Source: Anaeromyces robustus
Taxonomy: Eukaryota > Neocallimastigomycota > Neocallimastigomycetes > Neocallimastigales > Neocallimastigaceae
Assembly: GCA_002104895.1 (NCBI GenBank)
Contig: MCFG01000502.1
Span: 1 to 40,866 of the forward strand
DNA: 40,866 bases
Reading direction: 5' to 3'
Under the pieces are notes generated by a model. That model was not told the origin of the DNA. It worked only from the letters and a program-made list of their open reading frames with translations, and did no database searches. Both the position numbers and the translations under genes were made by a program. Each line of letters begins with the position of its first letter. Positions within the stretch are counted from its first letter, which is position 1. This document shows positions 1 through 11,763 of the stretch, one piece after another.

Positions 1-1143
1 TAATTTATGCTTTTGTTATATAGCAAATAATTTCTTCATTACTCTCGAAATTTCTAAAAGATTATTAATGGATGATACTGTATATGGCTTATAAATTAAA
101 AATAATTCAATAATGTATTATTTATGTGGCGTAAGTAATAGAAATATTATAATACCAAAAACTGGTTATGTTCAATTATAAATAAAAAATTTTGGCTGGT
201 TTGAACCAAGGGATTTATCAAAATAAATTGTAGTGACCAAATTTGTAATTTTATATGAATTTAAACATATTTATTAATAATAATATAAATTATTATATTA
301 GTATTAAATATGAATATAAAAAAAAAAATATAAGAAGTTCATAACAATTCTATTAGTTTTGTTATTTTTTATTATTTCTTTATTTTCCCCTCTATTCCTT
401 TTTTTTTTTAAAAAAAATAATTAATTATTTTTCTAATATAGCAATAGCTTCATTAATATATTTTAAATTGTTCTTTTTTTTTTTAAATAAAATTTATTTC
501 TTTTATATATTGTATTTCTTTATAATTATTTATTTATTTCTTTAATAATAATGAATATAAAGTTATACATTATTAAAGTTAAACAATATATGATAGTGAA
601 ATGTAATTTTAATATTTGAAATAAAAAAAAAAATTCATTAATAAAAATAAAACAGACTTTTTATTATATATTATTGAAAAAAAAATCTGTTAATTCATTT
701 ATATTAATATAAATTCAACGATTATTAATATTTATTTTATTTAATATTCTATTTTTTTATTTTTTTATCAATTATAAAATATACTTTTTATTATATTATT
801 CTTTTACTATTTTCTTTATTGTATTAAAATTTTTTTGAATTATAATTATTAACTACAATTATAAGATATGCTTATATGCTTTGAAGTTTAATTTATTTTT
901 TACTGTTTAATACCATTGAAATATTGCCTATTTTAGTGAGGGAAAAATTTTAATTATGAATTAAAGTTTATAAAATGAAATTGAATATAAATAAAATAAT
1001 TCATTATAATAAAGTTTTTTTTTTTAGATTATTTAAATATAATTAGATTTAATTAATTATTAAATAAAAATAAAAATATTTGTTTCTTTTTCATTATATA
1101 TAGATTTTTTTTTTATTTTTTAATAATTTAAAAAAAGAAAAAG
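1..1143. other. AT-rich intergenic stretch, no gene seen
   Basis: Low-complexity A+T sequence with T and A runs. The first 240 bases are slightly more mixed in composition, but no open frame or RNA motif could be supported there. The last 100 bases are typical dictyostelid upstream sequence (T runs, then A-rich) before the first ATG at 1144. Confidence 0.6.
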
Positions 1144-1572
1144 ATGATACATGAATACAAAGTTGCTTATGCAACATTCAACCCAAGAATATGTAGTAAT
1201 ATGGTAAAATATAATTAATATTATGCTATATAATGCTTCATTTAACTAATAATATATTTAATCTTTCTATATATATATATATATATATATAATACTAATA
1301 TTTGTTAATAATTTATAAACTATAAAATGTATTATAATAATAATTTATGGATTTTTAAAACAAAATATATATAAAGATGAAAAAACACTTTAAAAAATTG
1401 GATTATAATTGTAGAATAAAGAATATTACGAAGTAAATATATCTATATATCTATATTAAAAAAAAATATAATAATATTAAAAAAAAATATATTGAAATTT
1501 CAAATGTAAATGTAATTTATAATAAGAAATTTCAAACTCCACCTTATTTTATCTATATGCAAAAAAGAAAGA

Positions 1573-1603
<31 letters not shown>

Positions 1604-2347
1604 AAGGAATACTTATATTTAATTTTTTCCTTATATTTATTAATATTAATTATAGTGAATCAATATCAAAAGAAGGCCAAGAAAATATAAAATCAATTCA
1701 AGAACAAAAAGAAAATATACAAGAAATTTCAAACAGTTTTTCAAAAAAAGTACATATTAATAAAATTTATATATATATATATATATTTCTTTTTTATTAA
1801 ATCTGAAAATGATATATAAATTGAAACAAAAAATGGAAAACAAAAATGATAATAAAAACCTATTATTATTTTTATTATTATATTATCTATTTATCTATTA
1901 TCTATTACAATAATACTAACTATTTATATAAAAATTAAAATAATAATAAAAATAATAAATAAAAGTTAAATAAGTCTATTGAAGCTTGGGATAATTTAAG
2001 AAATGTTTGTGTTAATAAAAGTAACGAATATTGTTATAAACAATACAATTTATTAAATGATAAAAATGAATATTTAAATAAAAATATTTCAAAAATTGTA
2101 AGTAGTAAAGTTATTTTTAATATGTTACATATCTACATATATATATATATATATATTAAACTTGTATTGAATTATTTATTTTTCTTTTATACTATATTAT
2201 ATATAATTATATTAATTGTTTCTTTTCAATATTTTAATATTATGATAATTGTAGACAAATAATAATATCTTTTTAAATGTTTTTCTATTATTAATGAAGA
2301 TAGCTTTAATTGTCTTTATTTCAATTCTTGTATACCAAGTTATATAA
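1144..2347 (+). CDS. Predicted tail-anchored coiled-coil protein, five exons, unknown function
   Basis: Model: exons 1144-1203, 1377-1432, 1656-1749, 1966-2097, 2255-2347; 144 residues. All four introns are AT-rich with GT..AG borders and phases agree. The protein has a short basic N-terminus, a central Glu/Lys/Gln/Asn-rich helix likely to form a coiled coil (exons 3-4, with the Trp-Asp-Asn-Leu-Arg stretch and three Cys), and a C-terminal hydrophobic segment of about 22 residues (LFLNVFLLLMKIALIVFIS region) followed by only a few residues before TAA. That is the layout of a tail-anchored protein facing the cytosol. No family was recognised. Least certain is exon 1: an ATG at 1377 opens exon 2 in frame and could be the true start, giving 124 residues. 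The gene converges on trappc4. The raised G+C of exons 3-5 relative to the introns supports coding. Confidence 0.55.
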
Positions 2348-3057
2348 TTATATTAATACCTATTCTTTCTACAAAGAAAAAAAAATTTTAAATATTAATA
2401 ATTATAATTATAATTATAATATATTAAATGTACCATAAATTTATAAGAAATTTGAAATTATTATTTTAAATAAATATTTTTTTTTTTTAAAAAAAGAATT
2501 ATAAATTTTCAACAAATGATAAGAATTATAATTTTCATGTGTTACTTATTAATTCCTGAAACATATATTATTTTAAATTGACTCTTTTTCATTTTAAAAT
2601 GCATTATTCATAATATATATATAAGAAAAAAAAAATAATAAATACATTTTATAATATTTCTGGATTACTATTTATAATATTGTTTTATTTTATTGTTATT
2701 GTTATTATTATTTTATATTTTGTTTTATTTATTTATTATTATTATGTTTTATTATATATTATATTTATATATATATTCTTTTTATTTTTATCTTTTTAAT
2801 TTACTTTATTTTTTATTTTATTTTATTTTTATTTTTATTTTTTTTTTGTTAGTTAAGTTTTTATTTGTATTTATTATACATTTCTATGTGTGTAGAAAAA
2901 AAAAAGAATAACTTAATTAAAAAATTATTGAATAATAATATGTTATATATTGTTTAAATACTTTTAATATATAATATTGAAAAATATATTACTTTATTTT
3001 ACTTTTTTTTTATATTATATATTACTCTAAAATTTAATTGATAAATGATTTTTATGT
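2348..3057. other. AT-rich spacer between convergent genes
   Basis: About 700 bases of T-rich low-complexity DNA between two convergent genes. A 72-codon frame at 2693-2911 is almost only Leu, Phe, Tyr and Ile from T runs and is not taken as a gene. The spacer presumably holds both 3' untranslated regions. Confidence 0.6.
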
Positions 3058-4164
3058 TTATGATGATTCATTAATACTTTTTATATAACGTAAAACATTA
3101 ACATCAAAAAGTTCACAACGAATTGGCATTTCTGGGGTATAAAATGGATTTTTCATAACATAATCTGAATAAATTTCATATACTTTCTTTAAATAAAGTT
3201 CAACACGAGTTTGTTCTGGATCGGTTGTCATTATAAATTTTGTTCCTTTATTATTATTATTATTATTATTTATTATATCATATTCCAAATTATTGTTCCA
3301 TTTTTAATAATATTGTTTTTTAAAAATTTCAAATTATTGTTTCCATTTTTAATAATATTGTAATTTAATTATTGTTTCCATTTTTAATAGTATTGTTATT
3401 TAATTATTGTTTCCATTTGTAATAACATTGTTATTTAAATATAGATTGAAATAATATATAGATTAAAGAAAATTAATAATATTATGATAAAAAAAAATAC
3501 AATTCATACATTATATTAATATTTTTTTATATAAATAGAAATAAAATCGATGTTAAATAGTATAAATGATAAATAAATAAACATAAGAATAATAATTAAT
3601 TATTATATACCTGTTTGGGTTTGGAAACAATGAAGTTTAAAAGTACTAGCTTCAATAACTTCGATACCAGAAGAAGGAACTGGTGCAATTCTTGTTGAAA
3701 TAGTATGAACACTGAAAGTAGAAATTTTTTTAAATATATAAATAGATAGATATATAATATTTTGTTAACATTAATATATAATGAATATTTATTATAATTT
3801 GTATAATTATCCATTTTATTAAAATGCTTTATCATTTTTTTTTTTTATCTTTTCAATTCTTAAAATGATTTCCTTAAAATAAAATAAAAACATTTTATTT
3901 TTTCGTTCATTATATTAATTCAATAGTATTTTCTTTTTTATTTTTTTTTTATATTATTTCTCATTATTTATTCAATATCTATATTTTTTATTTATTATTA
4001 TTATTATTTTTTTTTTTTGTTTATATTTGAGAAATTTACCCATGGAATGTTCCTGCCAATACTAAATATTCATTACTATCAAGTTTTGATGGTGTTGAAG
4101 AAAAGCCTTTTTGGTATATTAAACCACCAGCTTTATTAATAATCATTAAAGATGATATAGTCAT
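3058..4164 (-). CDS. trappc4: TRAPP complex subunit 4 (Trs23/synbindin)
   Basis: Subunit of the TRAPP tethering complexes, which act as exchange factor for Rab1/Ypt1 in ER-Golgi and Golgi traffic. Exons in transcript order: 4164-4040, 3711-3611, 3245-3058, giving 137 residues with phases 2 and 1 across the introns. The N-terminus has the longin-like strand with [12 protein letters not shown], as in TRAPPC4 of other eukaryotes. Exon 2 carries [20 protein letters not shown], and exon 3 carries the hallmark [16 protein letters not shown] followed by MPIRCELFD. The protein is of the short type: animal and yeast proteins are about 219 residues, plant ones about 140, and the PDZ-like insertion of animals is absent. 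The exon-3 acceptor lies inside an ATT/AAT repeat (3247-3279). A frame starting upstream at 3288 reads through that repeat as poly-Asn and is not the real N-terminus. Confidence 0.93.
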
Positions 4165-5373
4165 TTTTGGTTATGTATATAAATATATTACAAAAGAAAT
4201 GTAAATTTGAATTACAAAAATAAAAAAGTAATAATAAAAAAAAAAAAAACAATTTTTATTTATGTTTTTTATAAACAATTTAATAATTTTATACATTATA
4301 TATATTACAATAAATTTTAATATAATGTATTATTTGGTTAATTTCATTAATTTATATTAATTAAAATTTATAGATAATTAAATAATAATATATAAATAAA
4401 TAAAAAAAAATAAATAAATGAATAAATTAATTAATAAAGAAATTATATAAAGAAATTAAATTAATGATTAATAGGTCTATAATAAATAAGAAAAGTATTT
4501 TTAAAAATAGAGAAAAAGAAAACTAATAGTAATAATAGTTATTTTTTTGATAGTGTAGTTTTTAGTTACATATTAAAATAATACATGTAATTTTAAGTTT
4601 TAATGTTTTTTTTTATAAATTTCATATGGAATTAATTATAAGTTATAAAAATAATATAAATCATAATAATAAATCATAGTAATAATAAATTACTACTAAA
4701 AATGAAAATTGGTAGTAAAAGTTGCTATTAACATAATATGTAAAACAATATATATTAATAAAAATGATTTAAACTTATGACGTTTTTACTTGTAAAATAA
4801 GAAACATTTTAGTAACAAATGTTTCCTTTTTTATACATCTAAATCAATGTTTAATAACAACCTTAAATTTTATATATATATATAATTTTATATCTATTAA
4901 ATAGTATTTAATAATAATAATAATTAATAAAACATCTTTTATGAGAAAATATATAAATATATTTTCAAATTAATTATTTTATTTATTTAAAAAATGTGCA
5001 ATATTTTTTATTTATTTATTTATTTATTTAAAATAATATTATTAAATATATGTAAATATATGTATATACATTAATATATATTGATATATTTATAAATATT
5101 ACTTAATATCAATAATAAATCTAAATAATAATTATTATGAATAAATGAACATAATAAAAATAACAACAATAATAATAATTATTATTATAATTAATTAATT
5201 ATGATTATTATTATAATTTATTATTTTTATTATAATTATAATTATTTTTTTTTTATGAATTTCTTTTTATAATTATTTATTATTAACTAGTAATTAATAC
5301 TATTATAATCAGTAAAAAAAAAAAAAAAAAAAAAAAAAACTTTTTTTTTTTTTTCTCTTAATTTTAACTACAT
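4165..5373. other. AT-rich intergenic stretch with fold-back homopolymer
   Basis: This stretch holds the 5' region of trappc4 and the 3' flank of the YeeE/YedE gene. No gene was seen. It contains a small hairpin with 9-bp arms at 4801-4809 and 4817-4825 followed by a T run, and a run of 26 A (5314-5339), one C, then 14 T (5341-5354), which can fold back on itself. Confidence 0.6.
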
Positions 5374-6438
5374 TTATTTATTTTTCTTATCAAATACATT
5401 AATGAGGGATAATAATGGGCTTTTATTAATAATTTCAGTAATTTGTTTATCATATAAATTTTCAACATAAATTCCTCCACACATAGCAGCAAGTAATAAA
5501 ATAGAATGAGGACAATAAATATAGAAAGATAAAATAGCTGGACCTGGACAAACACCAGAAAGTCCCCATCCTATACCGAAAATAGCAGCACCTATTAATA
5601 ATTTATTGTCAACATTTGTATTACTGTTTAAATCAAATTTAGATTTATAAAGTGGTTTTGAAAGGCTAAAAATATATTTAAAGAGGAAATAATTAACACC
5701 AACAGCTCCTCCTAAAGCAAAAAGTAATTGTATTCTCCAAGCTTTAATACTTAAAGTTAAAAATCCTACAACAATATGTCTTTGAAGCATACCACTTTGA
5801 ATTAAACCATAAGAAAAAATGGTTCCAACAGAAATAGCAATAATAGTATCTCTAACATTATCTACTTTTCCTGTTTTATAACTTTGATATAATAAATAAC
5901 CAATAGCTGCTACACTAGCAAATAAAACAGTCCAAGCTAATAAACTAGAATCAACTGCTGGAAGAGGATGTTTTGGATTAAAATATGGCCAATAATATCT
6001 AGAAGTGGCTGTAATACAACCAAATATCATAAATAAACCAATAGCAACTATGGATCTTTTACTCATTCTTGGTAAACCACATAAACCATGACCACTAGTA
6101 CAACCATTACACATTTTAGCTCCAAAACCAACTAAAAATCCTGCAATAATAAAACCAAAAAGTGATAATCCATTAACATATTGACTTGGTGTTTCCATAT
6201 AACTTTGTTTAGAATTTTTTTTCAAAGGATTATAATAGCATTTAATATAAGATGACATGAATAACATTCCTGATAAAAAACTGTAACTATAATTAACATC
6301 GATCATATGAATACATTTATTTAATATTCCTGAAATACCAGTTATTTTTCCTTGAAGATATAAATGAGCAGAAGTAGCGAAAGCCATAATGACTCCACCC
6401 ACTAAAGAATTAAGTGCTGGAATTTTTAAATTTATCAT
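5374..6438 (-). CDS. YeeE/YedE-family (sulfur transport) membrane protein
   Basis: Intronless ORF of 354 residues. The YeeE/YedE family (formerly DUF395) carries thiosulfate-uptake proteins in bacteria, built of two related halves that each donate short helices to a central pore. Both half signatures are present: near residue 105 the motif GFGAKMCNGCTSGHGLCG with three Cys, and near residue 295 GIGWGLSGVCPGPAI. Each half also starts with hydrophobic helices; the first has LQGKITGISGIL near residue 30. About nine to ten hydrophobic segments are visible and there is no cleavable signal peptide. Bacterial single-chain members are of similar length (about 330-350). The start at 6438 is the first ATG after stop-rich DNA. 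The family is mainly bacterial, and absence of introns fits, but does not prove, ancient transfer; codon use is as AT-rich as its neighbours. Substrate in the amoeba is unknown; thiosulfate or another small sulfur anion is inferred. Confidence 0.9.
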   Translation of the reverse strand: MINLKIPALNSLVGGVIMAFATSAHLYLQGKITGISGILNKCIHMIDVNYSYSFLSGMLFMSSYIKCYYNPLKKNSKQSYMETPSQYVNGLSLFGFIIAGFLVGFGAKMCNGCTSGHGLCGLPRMSKRSIVAIGLFMIFGCITATSRYYWPYFNPKHPLPAVDSSLLAWTVLFASVAAIGYLLYQSYKTGKVDNVRDTIIAISVGTIFSYGLIQSGMLQRHIVVGFLTLSIKAWRIQLLFALGGAVGVNYFLFKYIFSLSKPLYKSKFDLNSNTNVDNKLLIGAAIFGIGWGLSGVCPGPAILSFYIYCPHSILLLAAMCGGIYVENLYDKQITEIINKSPLLSLINVFDKKNK

Positions 6439-7197
6439 TTTACTACTAATATATTATACGAAAAAAAAAACACAAAAATAAATATTATTATTATTATTAT
6501 TTTATATTATTTTATATCTTAATACATATATATTAAATTATTATACGATATTCCTTTGTTTAAAAAATAAATAATTGTGAATTTAATTTTTAAAAAAATA
6601 TTATTTTATTATTATCCTTTATATATCTATTATTGCATAAAAAATAATATTATATATTAAAAATATTATTAAAATATCTCTACCTTTATATTCCAATAAA
6701 ACTAATAAAAAATTTATATATTTAATAAAAACTAATTCTATATGAAGATAAAACGTTTAAAAAAATACAAATTGAAAGATAAACAAAAACAAAAAGAAAA
6801 AGAAAAAAAAAATATTAAGATAAATCAAAGATATAATACAGTTTTAATGTATTATTATACAAAGACAATATAATTACATAATTAAACCTTAAAAACTTTA
6901 GTATTTAATGGATGATTTTTCTTTTACAAAAAAAATTAGATATTATATTAAATATATATAAATATATACATATTAAATCGTATTATTAAACTAATTAATT
7001 AATACAAAAATAAAATATATATAAAATATGGAAAAATTGTTTTTATTTAAATAGTATTGAAATAAAATACAACTTAATATTTAAAAGTTGTATTTTTTTT
7101 TTTAAAAGTGTAAAATACATCTTTTAAATATTAAATACAAAAAGATTACAAAATATAGATTACAAAATACAAATAGATTGCTAAGTATTTAATATTT

Positions 7198-7241
<44 letters not shown>

Positions 7242-7865
7242 AATAAATAAGTTAATAAATAAAATAAATAAGTTAATAAATAAATAAATAAAATAAAATA
7301 ATAAATAATTTTTTTTTTAAAAAAAAAAAACTAATTTATTTATATTTTTTTTTTAAAAAAATAAAATAATAAAAACTGAATTTTATTTTTTAAAATATTT
7401 AAATATAATTAAATTAAAATTAAAAATTTTTTTTCTTAAAGTTGATTACTGAAAAAATTTTACTGTGTATTAAATACTTTTCTTTCCTTTTTTTTCCTTT
7501 TTATAATAAATAAAATTTTTTTATTTTAATAAAAGAATATAATTGATAAAATTAACTTTTTAATTAATATTTTATCTTTTTCATTTTATTAGTATTTTTT
7601 ATAATATTTAATAAAAAAAGATTTATGTAGAGAGTTGATAGATAATCTATATTTTTATAAAGTTAAAATAGCAAAAAAAAAAATTTTTTTTTACTCATAA
7701 TTAATAAATCATAAAGTAGTTAAAATCAAAAATAAAAATTTTATTGCATTATTATTAAATAAATTAAATTCATTCATTAAAAAAAGAATAATAAAAATAT
7801 AATATTTTTTTTCTTGCTTTTTTCTATTCTTTTTATTTTTATTTTATTTTTTTTTTTAAATAAAA
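6439..7865. other. AT-rich intergenic stretch
   Basis: Upstream region of the YeeE/YedE gene. A/T runs and an AAAT tetranucleotide repeat at about 7199-7295; nothing else supported. Confidence 0.6.
7199..7295. repeat. AAAT microsatellite
   Basis: Tandem AAAT units with a few AAAAT and AAGT interruptions. Confidence 0.85.
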
Positions 7866-7870
7866 TTGTA

Positions 7871-8197
7871 GACTGTTTCTCTTGGCGAGACTAGGGTTTA
7901 CTTTAGAAGAAGCCAAGAGGGAATATTTAGTCACAGATAGAATGGTGTTGTACAAAAAGACGTAGAGTTTCTATCGATGATACCTATGATTATCTAAGAG
8001 TATGTAGACTATTACAATTCCCAATATGGATTATATAGTAGTTATATAAAGAAATCATAGGACTTTATATATATTATATGATAGCTCATTCTGTATTAGC
8101 ATTTGTAGTTATTTTTTTATCGGGTCGAAAATCAGATGTAATCGAAACTTTTTTTTTTTTTAGAAAAATAACTGATATTCAAACAGAATGAGCTATC
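7871..8197. ncRNA. Candidate structured RNA: four consecutive hairpins
   Basis: This block has visibly higher G+C than the flanking DNA, no open frame, and four perfect-stem hairpins in a row: (1) CTCTTGGC 7879-7886 with GCCAAGAG 7912-7919, closed by GACT 7871-7874 and AGTC 7929-7932; (2) GATAGAA 7936-7942 with TTCTATC 7969-7975; (3) CCTATGATT 7983-7991 with AATCATAGG 8053-8061, with an inner ACTAT/ATAGT pair; (4) GATAGCTCATTCTGT 8080-8094 with ACAGAATGAGCTATC 8183-8197, continued inside by AGTTATTTTT 8107-8116 and AAAAATAACT 8164-8173. Such an array fits a stable non-coding RNA of roughly 330-400 bases. I could not match it to U snRNAs, U3, SRP RNA or a tRNA, and I see no CCCATAA-type dictyostelid upstream element. 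RNase P or MRP RNA, telomerase RNA or a dead mobile element remain possible. The strand cannot be decided from structure. Confidence 0.5.
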
Positions 8198-8275
8198 ACT
8201 TGTAAAACGGTCAACTGGTAAGAATGTATTTTTGGATTTTATAATCGATTAGGGAAATATCAAAATAAAAGTTGT

Positions 8276-8400
8276 GTTACACTTTTTGTAGATGATTTAT
8301 CATTGATTTTGTTACATTTTTTTGTAGATTATTCATTAGTATGATTTTGTTACATTTTTTTGTTGATTATTCACTATGATTTTGTTACACTTTATTGTAT
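8276..8400. repeat. Tandem repeat, 35-38 bp unit, about 3.5 copies
   Basis: Copies start at the GTTAC words at 8276, 8311, 8349 and 8384, so the period is 35, 38 and 35 bases. The shared core is GATTTTGTTACATTTTTTTG followed by TAGATTATTCA or close variants. It lies about 80 bases past the hairpin array. Confidence 0.8.
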
Positions 8401-9064
8401 ATTAAAATTTTATTGATAATATACATATATACATTTTTTAATTATTAATTAAACTATAGTTATTAAAAAAGAGAATATAAAAATAATATTATTATAATAA
8501 AATATTTTATTTTTGTATTTTAACATTTTAATCAATATTAAAAAAATTATAATAATAATAAATATTATTTATTTTATATTATATTTTTTATTATTATTTA
8601 TTGTTTAAACAATACATAAAAAAGAATAAGGCTATCATCAAAATTAACATTGAATATAGTTTGATAAGGATGAAATTTTTTTTTTTTTTTTTTCAAATTT
8701 TTTTTAATCATATAATACATTATGTAATAAATTTTGTAATTCATAATTATGTATTGTACATAATTTCCAAATTAAATATTTTATTATTTTTTATAATTCA
8801 TTATTATTATTTATTATTTATTATATAATATTTTATTTGATCAAATGAAAATTTATTAAGAAAAAATTTAATTAAAAAATAGAAATCATTAGAATTCAAG
8901 ATTTCTATAATTTTCCACATATAGATTATTAAAAATTTTATATATAATTAAGATTTTACTGTATATCAAGAAATTTTTTTTTTTTTTTACTCTTTAATTT
9001 TTTAATTATTTTTTTGTTAATATTTAAATAGATAATTTAATTTTATATTTGATTAAAAATTAAA
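8401..9064. other. AT-rich upstream region of the cyclophilin gene
   Basis: T and A runs only. There is a small hairpin, TAGAAATC (8880-8887) with GATTTCTA (8900-8907). The 75-codon frame at 8601-8828 is a low-complexity Ile/Tyr/Phe frame and is rejected. Confidence 0.5.
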
Positions 9065-9910
9065 ATGACTGAAAATACAAAGTGTTTCTTCGATATCACT
9101 ATTGGTGGTGAAAACGGTAAGAATCATATTTGAATAACACTTAATATATTTTTATAATTAAGAATTAAGAAAATTTAAAAAAAAAAGAATTATTACTTTA
9201 TATGTAAATTATTTTAATAATTTGATATTAAATAAATATATATATATATATATTTATATAAAACATAAAAAAAATATCTTTTTTATATTTATTAAAACAT
9301 AAATTTTATTATTATAATAATATATATATATATATTTTTTTTTTCATGTTTTAATTTAACAGAAGGTAGAATTGTTATGGAATTATTTGAAGATGTAGTT
9401 CCAAAAACTTGTGCTAACTTCAAGGCTCTTTGTACTGGTAAATATTCTTAAATAAAATAATAATAAAAATAATAGTAATTAAACGAATATAATTTTTATA
9501 TTTTATTTTATAAACTTGTTAATAATAAAATAATTATATCTTATAAAAAATACTATAATATAGGTGAAAAGGGTAACAGTCCAATATCAGGTGTTCCACT
9601 TTGTTATAAGGGTAGTATTTTCCACAGAGTTATTAAAAACTTTATGATTCAAGGTGGTGATTTCACTAACTTTAATGGTACTGGTGGTGAATCTATTTAC
9701 GGAGAAAAGTTTGAAGGTAAATAATATTATATATATTCATGATAAAAAATAATTGATAAAAAAAAAAGTAAAAATTATTAAACATAAAGATGAATAATTT
9801 TATAATTTTATAATAAATATATTATGTAGCAAAATAACATAAAAAAGATTTACTAATGTATTATTTTATTGTTATTATTCTTTTTCTATTTCATTTTATT
9901 TGCTTTATCT

Positions 9911-9945
<35 letters not shown>

Positions 9946-11365
9946 ATATTTAAAATAATATTGATATTAATTAATAGATGAAAACTTTGAAAAGAAACAT
10001 GAATCTGAAGGTCTTTTATCTATGGCTAACGCTGGTAAAGATACTAATGGTTCACAATTCTTTATTACCACCGTTAAAACTCCACATTTAGATGGTAAAC
10101 ATGTTGTATTTGGTAAAGTTATTAAAGGTATGAGTGTTGTTAGAGAAATTGAAAATCAACCAACTAATTCTAATGATAAGCCAGATAAGGATTGTGTTAT
10201 TAGTGATTGTGGTATTTGGACTCCAGATATGGGTTGTGGTGAAGATGAAACTGATGGTGTTCCAGATTGGCCAGGTAATTTTCTATTTTTTATTTAGATA
10301 TATATATATTAATATATATATATATATAAAAAGAAATATTATAAATAATTCATATTTATAATATTAATATATTTATATTTTATTTTTACTAATAATAAAA
10401 TATTTATATATTTATATTTTGTTATTTTATTCTAAATAAAACTTTTTTTTTGTTCATTTAGAGGATTATGATGGTGTTAAAGAACCAGAAAATTTACATG
10501 AAATTGCTGTTAAGGTTAAAGCAAATGGTAATGAATTATTCAAGGCTGGTGACTATGCTAAGGCTGTTAAGAAGTATAAGAAGGTATATATATTTATATA
10601 TATATAAAATTATAATAAAAATTTTAAAAAATAAAATATTATATAATAATGAAAAAGAAATAATTATATTAATATTATTTTATTTTTTTATTTTTTTATT
10701 ATTTAATATAATATATTTAATATAAATTATATATTTAAATCAATATCAATATATCTATTCATATAAAAAATATTATTTTTTAATCAATAATATATATATA
10801 TATAATTAATAATATCAATTATAATGATTATATTATATCTATTTGCCTTCTAAATAAATTAAATAAATAAATAATAATAATAATAATAATAATAATTATA
10901 ATTGGTAATCCATAATCAATAATAATAAATTTATTTATTTATTTAATTTATTTAATTTATTAGTCTATGAGATATATTATGGATTATATGTTCGAAGAAC
11001 CAACTGCTGAAAAACCAGCTCATCCATTAATGAAAGAATTTGATAACTTTAGAATGGTTCTTTATTCTAATATTGCTGCTAGTTACTTAAAATTAAAGAA
11101 ATATTCTGAAGTTATTGAAAATTGTAATGCTATTATTGAACATGAAGCTGCTACTGATGCTCTTAAAGCTAAATCTTATTACCGTAGAGGTCAAGCTTAT
11201 GAAAACACTAATAATTTAGAAGAAGCTTTAGCTGATTATACTAAAGGTAGTGAATTACTTAATGGTAATGATAAAGCTCTTAATAATGCTATTAAACTTG
11301 TTAATTATAAAATTCAACAACAAGCTAAAAAAGAAAAAGCTATGTACGCTAAATTATTCTCTTAA
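9065..11365 (+). CDS. ppiD: Cyclophilin-40-type peptidyl-prolyl isomerase with TPR domain
   Basis: Hsp90 co-chaperone with a prolyl cis-trans isomerase domain and a C-terminal TPR domain, orthologous to human PPID/CYP40. Exons: 9065-9116, 9363-9437, 9564-9716, 9978-10274, 10462-10583, 10964-11365; 366 residues, close to human (370). The first four introns are all phase 1, the fifth phase 0. Cyclophilin residues are present: the [15 protein letters not shown] motif (catalytic Arg and Phe) and NGSQFFITT. The Trp that contacts cyclosporin in CypA is His here ([12 protein letters not shown]), as in other Cyp40 proteins, which predicts weaker drug binding. The TPR part keeps carboxylate-clamp positions: Lys and Asn in [14 protein letters not shown], Asn in [11 protein letters not shown], and Lys/Arg in [10 protein letters not shown]. 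Intron 3 contains 30 consecutive T (9912-9941). The gene converges on the AIG1-like gene. The symbol is by orthology. Confidence 0.95.
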
Positions 11366-11722
11366 ATCTTAAATAATAATATTAATAATGATAATATATA
11401 TATAAAGAAAAGGGAATAATAGAAAAGAAAAGAAAAAAAATTCTTTTTTCTATCTATTTTCATCCATTACAAGATATAATATAATAAAATATTAAATTTT
11501 AATTTATTCTATCTATTCCAAATATAATATATAATATCCAAAAAAAAAAAAAAAATAATAATAATAATAATATAAATATATATAATATATATATAATATA
11601 TGTATTATATTATTTAATGAAAATAAATTCATAAATACTAAAAGAACAAACATAAAACAAACAAAAATTTTTATCTTATATATTTAATATCATGCAATTA
11701 AAATTATACAAAAAACAAAAAA

Positions 11723-11763
<41 letters not shown>

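Noticed and set aside
2693-2911. 72-codon + strand ORF
   Set aside because: Almost only Leu, Phe, Ile and Tyr from T-rich DNA; no conserved composition, no flanking exons.
3596-3835. 79-codon minus-strand ORF beginning [11 protein letters not shown]
   Set aside because: Reads intron sequence and then trappc4 exon 2 in the wrong frame; the spliced model explains the locus.
4801-4832. Hairpin followed by a T run, looking like a bacterial terminator
   Set aside because: The genome is eukaryotic, the stem is only 9 bp of A/T-rich sequence and T runs are everywhere here.
7883-7902. CTAGGGTTTA resembling a plant-type telomere repeat within the hairpin array
   Set aside because: A single short match; the reverse strand would be needed as template and dictyostelid telomeres are not of this type, so it does not by itself support telomerase RNA.
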